The notes: generated by a model from the letters alone, not told the origin. DNA of 8,860 bases from an uncultured Acinetobacter sp. (GCA_946623365.1 CAMORE010000087.1:1-8860), one strand, 5' to 3'. Numbered from the stretch's first letter, positions 1 to 6,820 are shown. Made by a program: numbers and translations.

Positions 1-1748
1 GCTATTTTGAATGCCATTTCTGAAGAGTCGACTTCGTGATAACTTCCGTCATAAAGTTCAACTTTAACGTCAATCATCGGATAGCCTGCTAAGATACCGC
101 CTTCAAGAGCTTCTTCCATACCTTTTCTTGTAGGTTCAATGTATTCTTTAGGAATTGCACCACCAACAATTTTGTTTTCAAATACAAATCCTGCATTTTC
201 TTCAGCCGGCATGATTCTTGCTTTACAGTGTCCGTATTGACCTTTACCACCTGACTGACGAATAAATTTAGAATCTTGATCGGCAGTACCTCTGATTGTT
301 TCTCTATAAGCAACTTGAGGCTTACCAATGTTAGCTTCCACTTTGAATTCTCTTAACATACGGTCTACAATGATATCCAAGTGAAGTTCGCCCATACCTG
401 AAATAATTGTTTGACCTGTTTCTGTGTCAGATTTTACTCTGAATGACGGATCTTCTTCTGCAAGTTTTTGAAGTGCTATACCCATTTTATCTTGGTCTGC
501 TTTTGTTTTTGGTTCAATTGCAACAGAGATAACAGGCTCAGGGAATGTCATTCTCTCCAATATAATAGGTGCTTTTTCATCACAAAGTGTATCACCTGTT
601 GTAGTATCTTTAAGACCTACAGCAGCACAAATGTCACCTGCGTATACTTCATTTTCTTCAAGTCTTTGATCAGCATACATACGAACTAATCTTGAAATTC
701 TTTCTTTCTTACCGTTTGTTGCGTTAAGAACATATGAACCTGAAGTAATAACACCTGAATATACTCTTAAGAATGTTAAACGACCTACAAACGGGTCTGT
801 CATAACTTTGAATGCTAATGCTGAGAACGGTTCATCATCTGATGAATGTCTTTCAGTCTTAGTACCGTCTTCTAGTTCGCCTTCTATAGCTTTTACATCT
901 ACAGGTGACGGCATATAGTAAACAACGTTATTCAAAAGTAATTGAACACCTTTGTTCTTGAATGCGGTACCGCAGCATACAGGAACAATCTTATTGTTAC
1001 ATACAGCTTTTCTTAAACCTGCTCTCAATTCATCAACTGTGATTGAATCAGGATCTTCAAAGAATTTTTCCATTAATGCATCATCTTCACCGGCAATTGC
1101 TTCTACCATAGCATCATGGTATTCTTTAGCCTTGTCTGCTAAATCAGCAGGAATTTCTTCTTCTCTGATGTCTGTTCCTAAGTCATTAGTATAGATTTCA
1201 GCTTTCATTGTCATAAGGTCAATTAAACCTGTGAACTTATCTTCTGCACCAATCGGTAATTGGATTGGAACAGCATTTCCGCCTAATCTTGTCTTGATTT
1301 GATCAACTACACGATAGAAGTCTGCACCTGTTCTGTCCATTTTGTTAACAAATACCATACGCGGAACTTCATATCTGTTAGCTTGTCTCCAAACTGTTTC
1401 TGATTGTGATTGAACACCGCCAACTGCACAAAATACTGCAACAACACCGTCTAATACACGAAGAGAACGTTCAACTTCAATTGTAAAGTCTACGTGCCCC
1501 GGAGTATCAATAATATTAATTTGGTGTCCTTTCCATTCTGCTGTAACTGCAGCTGATTGAATTGTAATACCTCTTTCTCTTTCTTGTTCCATAAAGTCGG
1601 TAACTGCTGCACCGTCATGAACTTCACCTAATTTGTGAGTCTTACCTGTATAGAACAAAATACGTTCAGTTGTAGTGGTTTTACCTGCATCGATGTGAGC
1701 AGCAATACCAATATTTCTGATTTTTTCTAATGGAGTTTTTCTAGCCAT
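1..1748 (-). CDS. fusA: Elongation factor G, C-terminus cut by the window edge
   Basis: This is the translational GTPase that drives ribosomal translocation and, with RRF, ribosome recycling in the cytoplasm. About 582 codons are visible; the usual length is about 690-700, so the rest of domain IV and domain V lie beyond the left edge. Translation of the minus strand from the ATG at 1748-1746 gives the P-loop AHIDAGKT (residues 17-24), switch I RGITI (59-63), DTPGH (81-85) and NKMD (135-138). Domain IV shows GGKGQYGHC and ends near DSSEMAFKIA. These are classical EF-G signatures with no missing G-motif. A purine-rich AGAAGGA site lies just upstream of the start. The gene begins after a 324-bp intergenic region shared with a divergent gene, so rpsG is not directly upstream as in the usual str operon. 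The identification is very secure. Confidence 0.98.
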   Translation of the reverse strand, partial: MARKTPLEKIRNIGIAAHIDAGKTTTTERILFYTGKTHKLGEVHDGAAVTDFMEQERERGITIQSAAVTAEWKGHQINIIDTPGHVDFTIEVERSLRVLDGVVAVFCAVGGVQSQSETVWRQANRYEVPRMVFVNKMDRTGADFYRVVDQIKTRLGGNAVPIQLPIGAEDKFTGLIDLMTMKAEIYTNDLGTDIREEEIPADLADKAKEYHDAMVEAIAGEDDALMEKFFEDPDSITVDELRAGLRKAVCNNKIVPVCCGTAFKNKGVQLLLNNVVYYMPSPVDVKAIEGELEDGTKTERHSSDDEPFSALAFKVMTDPFVGRLTFLRVYSGVITSGSYVLNATNGKKERISRLVRMYADQRLEENEVYAGDICAAVGLKDTTTGDTLCDEKAPIILERMTFPEPVISVAIEPKTKADQDKMGIALQKLAEEDPSFRVKSDTETGQTIISGMGELHLDIIVDRMLREFKVEANIGKPQVAYRETIRGTADQDSKFIRQSGGKGQYGHCKARIMPAEENAGFVFENKIVGGAIPKEYIEPTRKGMEEALEGGILAGYPMIDVKVELYDGSYHEVDSSEMAFKI

Positions 1749-1792
1749 TTTCTTTTTCCTTCTATATTCTTTGGTAAACTTTTGTCTACCCT

Positions 1793-1808
1793 ACTACTTT
1801 ACTACTTT
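1793..1808. repeat. Tandem 8-bp direct repeat in the fusA leader
   Basis: The octamer ACTACTTT occurs twice back to back (1793-1800 and 1801-1808). On the fusA sense strand it reads AAAGTAGT twice, about 45-60 nt before the start codon, so it is probably within the fusA 5' leader. No function can be assigned; it may be a simple slippage duplication. Confidence 0.6.
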
Positions 1809-1846
1809 TCAGGAATAGCAAATCCCTATAACTATTTATATCTTTA

Positions 1847-1860
1847 TGCAAAAATTTGCA
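1847..1860. promoter_or_regulatory. TGCAAA-N2-TTTGCA inverted repeat, possible operator
   Basis: This is a perfect 6-bp inverted repeat with a 2-bp spacer, between the possible fusA -10 element (complement of 1868-1873) and the fusA start. The position would suit an operator or a short RNA element in the fusA leader. The arms are too close to form a stable RNA hairpin, so a DNA-binding dimer site is the better reading. No known regulator is recognised. Confidence 0.3.
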
Positions 1861-1933
1861 CACTACGATTGTACTATTTTCCCAGTTAAATTCATTCTCA
1901 CATAAACAGGAGTAAAAGTAAACAGGGGGGGAA

Positions 1934-2005
1934 ATGTATATTCAATCGGTTGAACACTTAAGGAGATTAGATTTAAACAAGTTATTTAAAATATACTTAA
2001 AATAG
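1934..2005 (+). CDS. Possible 23-aa leader peptide
   Basis: This short ORF starts with the ATG at 1934 and ends with TAG at 2003-2005. It encodes 23 residues (starting MYIQSVEHLRR) with a basic, amphipathic look. A run of seven G lies 2 nt before the ATG, which is G-rich but closer than a normal ribosome binding site. No plus-strand promoter is evident upstream. ORFs of this length arise often by chance, so this is a weak call, recorded because it lies between the divergent genes and has a purine-rich lead-in. Confidence 0.15.
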   Translation: MYIQSVEHLRRLDLNKLFKIYLK

Positions 2006-2037
2006 AGGATTTATGGGTTTGGTCTATTCGTTATACT

Positions 2038-2043
2038 TATAAT
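2038..2043 (+). promoter_or_regulatory. Probable -10 element for the EF-hand gene
   Basis: A perfect TATAAT stands 29 bp before the ATG at 2073, leaving a leader of about 20-25 nt that contains the AGGGA ribosome binding site at 2061-2065. The expected -35 position (about 2015-2020, GGGTTT) does not match TTGACA. The promoter is therefore supported only by its -10 box and position. Confidence 0.4.
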
Positions 2044-2072
2044 ATAGACTTGGAAAAAATAGGGATTTTACT

Positions 2073-2669
2073 ATGGACATGAATATTCTTAATCAAAATA
2101 CAAATAATTTTAAATTTAATTTGAATTCCTTTTTAACTTCTAACTTAGGTTCAAACTTCGGAAATAAAAATGATAATTCACCATATTATGCTAAAAAGGG
2201 CGAGCCAATGTATCAAAAAAATATGGATTCAGATGATGACGGTATTATTTCTTTTGATGAATTCAGAGAATATTGTAAATCTAACGGAATATCAACAAGC
2301 GATATGAAAAAAATGTTAGAAATGCGTATGACGTATAAAATGATGCAAGAGAATTCAAATACTGCTTCGAAAGATAAAAAAGCGGAAAAGGAAGATTTTA
2401 AAATCGGAGATTTGGATATTATATATGCAAAAGACGGAGACGATAAATTTGATGAAAGCATGGACTCAAATGGTGATTCTAAAATATCATACAGAGAATA
2501 TCTAAGATATTGCGAAAAAAATGCAAAACCGGAAGATATCCATAATAATACCAAAATCATAGAAGACAACAAAACAAAATTCATGACCGTCAGCTATGGA
2601 AAAGTGTCAAATGCTTATCATAAAACAGAATATGAGACTCCTAAAGTAAAAGTTGAAAGCAAAGCATAA
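2073..2669 (+). CDS. EF-hand domain protein, two calcium-binding loops
   Basis: This 198-aa protein has no signal peptide or membrane segment, so it is probably cytoplasmic. Two EF-hand loops are visible. The first is canonical, DSDDDGIISFDE (residues 52-63), with Asp at positions 1, 3 and 5, Gly at 6, Ile at 8 and Glu at 12. The second, DSNGDSKISYRE (131-142), keeps Asp/Asn/Asp at 1/3/5, Ile at 8 and Glu at 12, but has Ser instead of Gly at position 6. Each loop is followed by an aromatic-rich helix (FREYCK and YLRYCE), which looks like an internal duplication separated by a Lys/Glu-rich linker. The N-terminal 35 residues are Asn-rich and low in complexity. The start is supported by AGGGA 7 nt upstream. 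Calcium sensing or buffering is the family inference; no partner or specific function is recognised. Confidence 0.85.
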   Translation: MDMNILNQNTNNFKFNLNSFLTSNLGSNFGNKNDNSPYYAKKGEPMYQKNMDSDDDGIISFDEFREYCKSNGISTSDMKKMLEMRMTYKMMQENSNTASKDKKAEKEDFKIGDLDIIYAKDGDDKFDESMDSNGDSKISYREYLRYCEKNAKPEDIHNNTKIIEDNKTKFMTVSYGKVSNAYHKTEYETPKVKVESKA

Positions 2670-2754
2670 AATTACCCTGTTTTCGCATTTAATATTTTAT
2701 TTTATTGCTATACTGCTTTATGTAAAATATTTTTTGTTTTTAGAAAGGAGTATC

Positions 2755-3147
2755 ATGAATAAAAACATTGTTTGGATTTTAGTTATTTTTTTAGTACCGC
2801 TTGCTGTTTATTTCGGATTAACAAGGAATAAGCTCACTTCTCTTCCTGCCGTTGCAACGATGGGAGATGAAATAATAAAATTTGCATCACCGATGTGTTA
2901 TGAGTGTCAAGAACTCGAAAAAATTATGGATGAAGTATTTCCTAAATATAATGACAAAATTTCTTTGAGAAAAATAGATGTGATTCAAAAAGATAAAAAT
3001 ACGCAGGCGTTGATTAAAGAATACAATGTAAAACTGGTTCCTACAACAGTATTTAAGAATCAGGACGGAAAAGTTACAAGAAGAATAGAAGGCTCTATGC
3101 AGCCTAAAATATTAGAAAATTATATGGTAGAATTGATAAATGAATAA
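2755..3147 (+). CDS. Membrane-anchored thioredoxin-like protein
   Basis: This 130-aa protein has one N-terminal hydrophobic segment (about residues 5-22) acting as an uncleaved anchor or signal, followed by a thioredoxin-fold domain facing outward. The redox motif is CYEC (C48-C51), and the cis-proline stands in KLVPTT (P96), as in thioredoxins. The start at 2755 was chosen because AAAGGAG lies 4 nt upstream and because it places the hydrophobic segment at the N-terminus. A longer in-frame start at 2653 would overlap the EF-hand gene and add a second hydrophobic stretch with no ribosome binding site. The stop overlaps the next gene by 8 nt, so the two are translationally coupled. It most likely accepts electrons from the CcdA-type protein encoded next and reduces extracytoplasmic disulfides or a peroxide. 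The exact substrate is unknown. Confidence 0.88.
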   Translation: MNKNIVWILVIFLVPLAVYFGLTRNKLTSLPAVATMGDEIIKFASPMCYECQELEKIMDEVFPKYNDKISLRKIDVIQKDKNTQALIKEYNVKLVPTTVFKNQDGKVTRRIEGSMQPKILENYMVELINE

Positions 3148-3850
3148 TTTAACGGATATTTTCTTAGCGGGAAATAGCAGTATTATAACCTGGTTACTAA
3201 TGTTTGCAACTTCATTCCTTGGAGGTATTATTGCATCTGTTTCGCCTTGTTCTCTTGCAATGCTTCCTCTGATGATTGGCTATGTCGGGGGCTGTTCAAA
3301 GGAAACACCTTTTCGTACTTTCATACAACTCAGTTGCTTCATACTCGGTACAGCTATAGTTTTTACTGTAATAGGTATAATATGCGCTATTACCGGAAGT
3401 GTTTTTGCCTCTGCCTTTGGCGGATATTTCACATTAATAATGGCATCACTTCTTTTGGTAATAGGACTGAAAATTACAAACATTCTTGATTTTGAAATTC
3501 CTGTGATAATAAAATCAATGCCTAAAAATAATACGAGTTCACTATTTTTATATCCGATTCTTTTAGGTATTGCGTTTGCTCTGGCAGGGACTCCTTGCTC
3601 AACACCAATACTTGCAGGAATTATGGTTTTTGCTGCTATGGGTAAAAACTTGGCAGCAGCTGTAATTATGTTGTTTCTGTTCGCAATCGGTCAAGGATTG
3701 ATACTTATTATTGCAGGGTTATTCACTTCAACATTTAAAAATATTAAAAAATTCTCAAATATAACCGATAAGTTTGTAAAATTCAGCGGATGGCTTATTA
3801 TATTGGTAGCAATATACTTATATTACAAAGTTTTTTCTCCGCTAATATAG
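3140..3850 (+). CDS. ccdA: CcdA/DsbD-type transmembrane thiol transporter
   Basis: This 236-aa, very hydrophobic protein has about six membrane segments, the usual size for CcdA (a minimal DsbD core). Two conserved Pro-Cys sites are present: SPCSL (C37) at the start of the first half and TPCST (C153) at the start of the second. This gives the pseudo-symmetric cysteine pair that shuttles reducing equivalents from cytoplasmic thioredoxin across the membrane. Further cysteines (C52, C66, C82) are not family-defining. The ATG lies inside the 3' end of the thioredoxin-like gene (8-nt overlap) with no strong ribosome binding site, which points to translational coupling and a shared electron-transfer job. 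No cytochrome c or cytochrome c maturation gene is in the window, so a role in general extracytoplasmic thiol reduction is as likely as cytochrome c biogenesis. Confidence 0.92.
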   Translation: MNNLTDIFLAGNSSIITWLLMFATSFLGGIIASVSPCSLAMLPLMIGYVGGCSKETPFRTFIQLSCFILGTAIVFTVIGIICAITGSVFASAFGGYFTLIMASLLLVIGLKITNILDFEIPVIIKSMPKNNTSSLFLYPILLGIAFALAGTPCSTPILAGIMVFAAMGKNLAAAVIMLFLFAIGQGLILIIAGLFTSTFKNIKKFSNITDKFVKFSGWLIILVAIYLYYKVFSPLI

Positions 3851-3960
3851 TTATATTTTAAAATATCAACATTATCTTATAAAAATGAACAATATAATTT
3901 TCTTTGTCGTTTACTGTATGTAAGTTGTGAATTACGTATTTAACTTAAAGGAGAGTAATT

Positions 3961-4299
3961 ATGTCAGAAGAAGAAAAAATTGTAACAGAAAACAAAGAAG
4001 AATGTAAATGTTTTTGTAAAAGTGAAGGTTTTAGGAACTTTTTAACAATCGCACTCGGAACTTTTGTCGGATTTTATGCTGCACTCAGCTTATTTGCAGC
4101 ACTTCATAAACCGCCAATGATGTGTCCGCACCGTTGCGGTCAAATGTTTGGCGGACATCCTTACATGGCAGCACCTTGTCCGTTTAAACATGGTCATCAC
4201 CACTTTAATAAGGGACACCGAGAACAAAGACCTGATATGGGAAACTTTGACGAGCAGCAGAATCCTGCTCCGTTTGAAAAAAGAAACAATGCAAACTAA
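3961..4299 (+). CDS. Small single-pass membrane protein, Cys/His-rich
   Basis: This is an unrecognised 112-aa protein. The N-terminus carries a cysteine cluster, ECKCFCK (C15, C17, C19). One hydrophobic segment follows at about residues 27-48, then a tail with C55, C59 (CPHRC), C73 and many histidines (residues 77-86, including GHHHF), ending in a charged, Gln/Asn-rich stretch. The acidic start, basic residues just before the membrane segment and lack of a cleavage site suggest the N-terminus inside and the Cys/His tail outside. Metal binding or a redox role is plausible from composition only. The start is well supported by AAAGGAG 7 nt upstream. It lies 110 bp after ccdA with no clear terminator between; a TATAAT at 3893-3898 could give it its own promoter, though the -35 is poor. 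A strong terminator follows. Confidence 0.75.
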   Translation: MSEEEKIVTENKEECKCFCKSEGFRNFLTIALGTFVGFYAALSLFAALHKPPMMCPHRCGQMFGGHPYMAAPCPFKHGHHHFNKGHREQRPDMGNFDEQQNPAPFEKRNNAN

Positions 4300-4313
4300 A
4301 TATGTACTTTTGT

Positions 4314-4362
4314 AAAAAATATAAAAATACCGCAAAAATGTTGCGGTATTTTTATATTTTTT
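4314..4362 (+). terminator. Strong intrinsic terminator, about 22-bp stem
   Basis: The left arm 4314-4335 pairs perfectly with 4341-4362 around a 5-nt loop (4336-4340). The core is ATACCGCAA / TTGCGGTAT, extended by long A/T pairing. The right arm ends in a T-run, giving the U-tract needed for plus-strand termination after the gene ending at 4299. The left arm begins with six A, so the mirror-image transcript would also have a U-tract, but no minus-strand gene ends here. Confidence 0.9.
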
Positions 4363-4371
4363 TAGAAAGAA

Positions 4372-5010
4372 ATGACAAATATTTTTTTCAAGGGTTTTAT
4401 ATATAATATGGAAAATAATATTTCATTCAAATCCAAAATAAACTTTGTCAGTTATAACCAATTTCAAAAAATTATAAGACAAAGTAACCACTATGTTCCC
4501 TATGGAACTGAAGCCCCCTTATATATAAAAGCAAGTAATTTTTATACGGAATCTGTCAGAACTTGCACAGCAGGCGGACTAACTGACACAAAAAACAATG
4601 CACTGGGATTTCACATATTAGACACATTAAAAAACTTTGAAAATATAAAAAACATCGGGAATACCTTGTCTAATATAATTCACAGTGAAGATATAAGAGG
4701 ACTTCTTATAGGCAGCAAGGACACACCGATGGATAAATATTCAAAAGATATTTTTGAAAATTTAAAAGATATATTGATGCAAAAAATATCAAAAATTTCA
4801 TTTTTCCAAGAACATCAAATGGTACAGTCTGAATCTTTTGTGCATTATGATATAAAAACAGATTGTTGGAATATATGTACGAGATACAAAACTCCACGGT
4901 TGAATAACTGTTTTGATGTATTAAGTTATGATGAATTACACAAGGCATTCAAATCTGTTCACATTGCAGACGGTGATGAATTATATATTAACAATATAAA
5001 ACTAATTTAG
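4372..5010 (+). CDS. Uncharacterised protein with CheD-like Cys/His arrangement
   Basis: This 212-aa soluble protein has no signal peptide. It has the look of a lineage-expanded family I associate with Gastranaerophilales, but no function is established. Conserved-looking blocks are NISFKSKINFVS (16-27), TESVRTCTAGGL (59-70), ALGFH (77-81), RGLLIGSKD and the C-terminal IADGDELYINNIKLI. C65 and H81 are 16 residues apart with glycines between and after them. They are followed by an LLIG-type strand, an order reminiscent of the CheD/CNF1 glutamine-deamidase fold; this is weak inference. The start is uncertain. ATG 4372 has only AGAAAGA upstream and lies just past the terminator, whereas ATG 4408 would begin MENNISFKS, closer to what I expect for the family. 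The 3' end overlaps the convergent regulator by 9 nt. Confidence 0.7.
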   Translation: MTNIFFKGFIYNMENNISFKSKINFVSYNQFQKIIRQSNHYVPYGTEAPLYIKASNFYTESVRTCTAGGLTDTKNNALGFHILDTLKNFENIKNIGNTLSNIIHSEDIRGLLIGSKDTPMDKYSKDIFENLKDILMQKISKISFFQEHQMVQSESFVHYDIKTDCWNICTRYKTPRLNNCFDVLSYDELHKAFKSVHIADGDELYINNIKLI

Positions 5011-5649
5011 CGTAAGTTCAATGCCTTTTATTAATGTTTTTAATTCATTAAGTGCTTCTCTGCTATGTAATGATTCGTATGCTAAACTTATATATTCTAG
5101 CTTCTCTTTATCCTTTGCGATTTTTAAAATTTTTTGTTTTAAGTTTTCATATTCCTTATTTGTTTTGTCATTAATTATAGTTTCAATTTGACCATTTTGT
5201 TTATAAATCTTTCTTTGAAAAGGAATTCCATCTTCAATTTCATCAACATAAATCTCTTTTTTTAATTTTTTAGCCATATTTTGCATTCTGGTATCAAAAT
5301 CAGAATTGTTACAACCAGCAAAGGTCTGTGGTGTGTCAGCAACACTGCTTGTAGGAATAAGTTTTACTATATTACCGCTTTTTATAACGTTAAAATAAAC
5401 TTGATTGTTAGTTCCGTCCGTAAACATTTCGGTTTCTATATCATAATCAAATAAAACTTTCGGAGAAACTTCTAAGACTGAGCAAATTCTGAATAATGTT
5501 TCTGCAGTAACAAAGCTTTCTCCTGCTTCTATTCTTGCAAGTTGTCTTAAATTTACTCCAATATCTTCTGCCAGTTTTTCTTGAGTGTAATTTCTGACCT
5601 TTCTATACGTTTTTAAACGTTCTCCAAATCCTTTTTTTATTATATCCAT
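5002..5649 (-). CDS. XRE-family transcriptional regulator
   Basis: This 215-aa DNA-binding protein has an N-terminal Cro/C1-type helix-turn-helix at about residues 8-67. The segment from T22 to R39 (TQEKLAEDIGVNLRQLARIE) holds the Gln, Ala, Gly and recognition-helix pattern of the family. The C-terminal two thirds are not a known ligand domain to me. A beta-rich middle (about 80-110) is followed by a Lys/Glu-rich helical tail ending in ALNELKTLIKGIEL, possibly for oligomerisation. The start is supported by GAGAGGG 4 nt before the ATG. It is divergent from the glycosyltransferase at 5790, with a 140-bp gap holding promoters for both. It is therefore a natural candidate to regulate itself and the glycan locus, although nothing in the sequence proves this. 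Confidence 0.88.
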   Translation of the reverse strand: MDIIKKGFGERLKTYRKVRNYTQEKLAEDIGVNLRQLARIEAGESFVTAETLFRICSVLEVSPKVLFDYDIETEMFTDGTNNQVYFNVIKSGNIVKLIPTSSVADTPQTFAGCNNSDFDTRMQNMAKKLKKEIYVDEIEDGIPFQRKIYKQNGQIETIINDKTNKEYENLKQKILKIAKDKEKLEYISLAYESLHSREALNELKTLIKGIELTLN

Positions 5650-5668
5650 ATAGCCCTCTCTTATATGA

Positions 5669-5697
5669 ATTATAAATTAGGTTTTACATCATTTTAA
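5669..5697 (-). promoter_or_regulatory. Promoter of the XRE regulator
   Basis: On the minus strand a consensus -10 TATAAT (complement of 5669-5674) lies 17 bp downstream of TTAAAA (complement of 5692-5697), a 4/6 match to the -35 consensus. The predicted start point is near 5662, leaving a short leader that contains the GAGAGGG ribosome binding site before the ATG at 5649. Confidence 0.5.
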
Positions 5698-5732
5698 CGG
5701 TTCTTAGTGCCACAAATTTAATATTTAGCATC

Positions 5733-5760
5733 TTGACAATGCTATTTTATGTCATATCAT
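5733..5760 (+). promoter_or_regulatory. Sigma70-type promoter of the glycosyltransferase
   Basis: A perfect -35 TTGACA (5733-5738) and a -10 TATCAT (5755-5760, 5/6) are 16 bp apart. This is the best promoter in the window. Transcription would start near 5767, about 23 nt before the ATG at 5790, with GAGGA at 5781-5785 as the ribosome binding site. The arms TGACA (5734-5738) and TGTCA (5750-5754) form an 11-bp-spaced inverted repeat inside the promoter, a possible operator. Confidence 0.65.
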
Positions 5761-5789
5761 GAATTTTAATAAGACATTTTGAGGATAAA

Positions 5790-6752
5790 ATGAAAACAGT
5801 TTCAATAATTATGCCCGTATTTAATATTGAATCAAATTTAATCATGAATGCGGTAAAATCGGTATTAAACCAAACGCTGACTGACATTGAGTTAATTATT
5901 GTAAACGATGGCTCAACAAGCAATGAAACATTGCAATGTTTGGCTGATATTAAAGAAAAATATCCGCAAATAAGGGTTATAAATCAAGATAACAAGGGGC
6001 TTGGAGGAGCCCGAAATACAGGAATCGATAGTGCGGATTCCGTTTATATAGGCTTTTTGGATCCTGATGACTGGATAGATAATAATTTTTATGAGACTTT
6101 ATACCATTTATGTATAAAAAATAATTCTGATATTGCCTGCGGTATACTGTTTAGAATCGGAACTAATAAGCAGCAGCCAATTGATTATTTTAATAATATA
6201 ACGACCGACGATTTTGTAAAAAAAATGACTTATATTAAAAATGGTTCAGTTTGTTCAAAATTATTCAAAAAAGATTTATTTAAAAATAATTTTTTTGACG
6301 AACACGTATATATGGAAGATAATCCTGTGCTTATCAAAGCAATGATTAACAGCAAAAAAGTATCTTTTTGCAAGGATGTTAAATACTACTACAGAGAGAA
6401 TGATAATTCCATCTGCTTGAATCCGTTAAATACTGACAAAATTCGCCAAGGAAAAATTATTGCATTAAATAAGATTCATAACATTCTAAAGAACCTTAAA
6501 CAAAAAGAAAAAGATATTGTTTATAGCAATTTTATTACAATTCTGCTTGATAAACTGCTCTACAAAAATGATTATGACTATCAAAATAGTATTAAAAAGA
6601 TTTTAGGGAAAAAATATAGAAAATATTTGTCTTACTCTAAAAATTCGTTATTAGAAAATATTTTTTCTGTAAAGAATTCTGACACAGGAATTTATAAAAT
6701 AATTACTATTTTAGGCATAAAGGTAAAAATTAGGAGAAACAATATGAAATAA
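5790..6752 (+). CDS. GT2-family glycosyltransferase
   Basis: This 320-aa GT-A-fold enzyme should transfer a sugar from a nucleotide donor during surface polysaccharide assembly at the inner face of the membrane. The N-terminus shows the family opening VSIIMPVFN (4-12) and VNDGST (38-43, with D40). GLGGARNTG (70-78) follows, then the metal-binding DPDD (91-94). YMEDNP (174-179) contributes an acidic pair typical of the acceptor side of the active site. The C-terminus ends in ILGIKVKIRR, a basic tail often seen in glycan cluster transferases and likely to touch the membrane. No transmembrane helix is evident. Donor and acceptor cannot be inferred. It has its own strong promoter and ribosome binding site and is separated from the next gene by 123 bp. 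Confidence 0.93.
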   Translation: MKTVSIIMPVFNIESNLIMNAVKSVLNQTLTDIELIIVNDGSTSNETLQCLADIKEKYPQIRVINQDNKGLGGARNTGIDSADSVYIGFLDPDDWIDNNFYETLYHLCIKNNSDIACGILFRIGTNKQQPIDYFNNITTDDFVKKMTYIKNGSVCSKLFKKDLFKNNFFDEHVYMEDNPVLIKAMINSKKVSFCKDVKYYYRENDNSICLNPLNTDKIRQGKIIALNKIHNILKNLKQKEKDIVYSNFITILLDKLLYKNDYDYQNSIKKILGKKYRKYLSYSKNSLLENIFSVKNSDTGIYKIITILGIKVKIRRNNMK

Positions 6753-6820
6753 TAAAAATTTTAAATGTCATAATATAAATATAAAACCGGGTATTTGCTG
6801 CTTTTTAATGGCATACATTT

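Larger units (their letters stand above)
1749..2072. other. Divergent intergenic region between fusA and the EF-hand gene
   Basis: This is 324 bp with no convincing protein gene and no tRNA-like or other RNA structure that I can see. It must hold the fusA promoter on the minus strand and the EF-hand gene promoter on the plus strand. On the minus strand a TACAAT hexamer (complement of 1868-1873) is a possible fusA -10, but no good -35 sits at the right distance. Other contents are a tandem 8-bp repeat (1793-1808), an inverted repeat (1847-1860), two copies of TAAACAGG (1903-1910 and 1919-1926), a run of seven G (1925-1931), and a short ORF (1934-2005). The leader of fusA could be up to about 120 nt. 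Confidence 0.7.

Noticed and set aside
952..1194. Plus-strand open frame inside fusA
   Set aside because: It is antisense to a clearly coding EF-G region and has no ribosome binding site or recognisable protein; it is a shadow of fusA.
2213..2584. Minus-strand 123-codon open frame opposite the EF-hand gene
   Set aside because: It is the antisense shadow of a well-supported gene and its hydrophobic content follows from the complementary codons.
2691..2742. AT-only hairpin (AATATTTTA / TAAAATATT) followed by T-runs, a possible terminator after the EF-hand gene
   Set aside because: The stem has no G-C pair and a loop of over 20 nt, so it is unlikely to terminate; such pairings are common in AT-rich DNA.
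2653..2754. Longer N-terminus for the thioredoxin-like protein
   Set aside because: It would overlap the EF-hand gene, lacks a ribosome binding site, and adds a second hydrophobic stretch; the ATG at 2755 has AAAGGAG directly upstream.
3853..3866. Perfect 14-bp palindrome ATATTTTAAAATAT after ccdA
   Set aside because: It is pure A/T with no loop, expected by chance in this composition, and cannot form a useful hairpin.
5749..6772. Octamer ATGTCATA at 5749-5756 and 6765-6772, upstream of two glycan transcription units
   Set aside because: An 8-bp match of mostly A/T in two AT-rich gaps is weak, and its distance to the start codon differs between the two sites.
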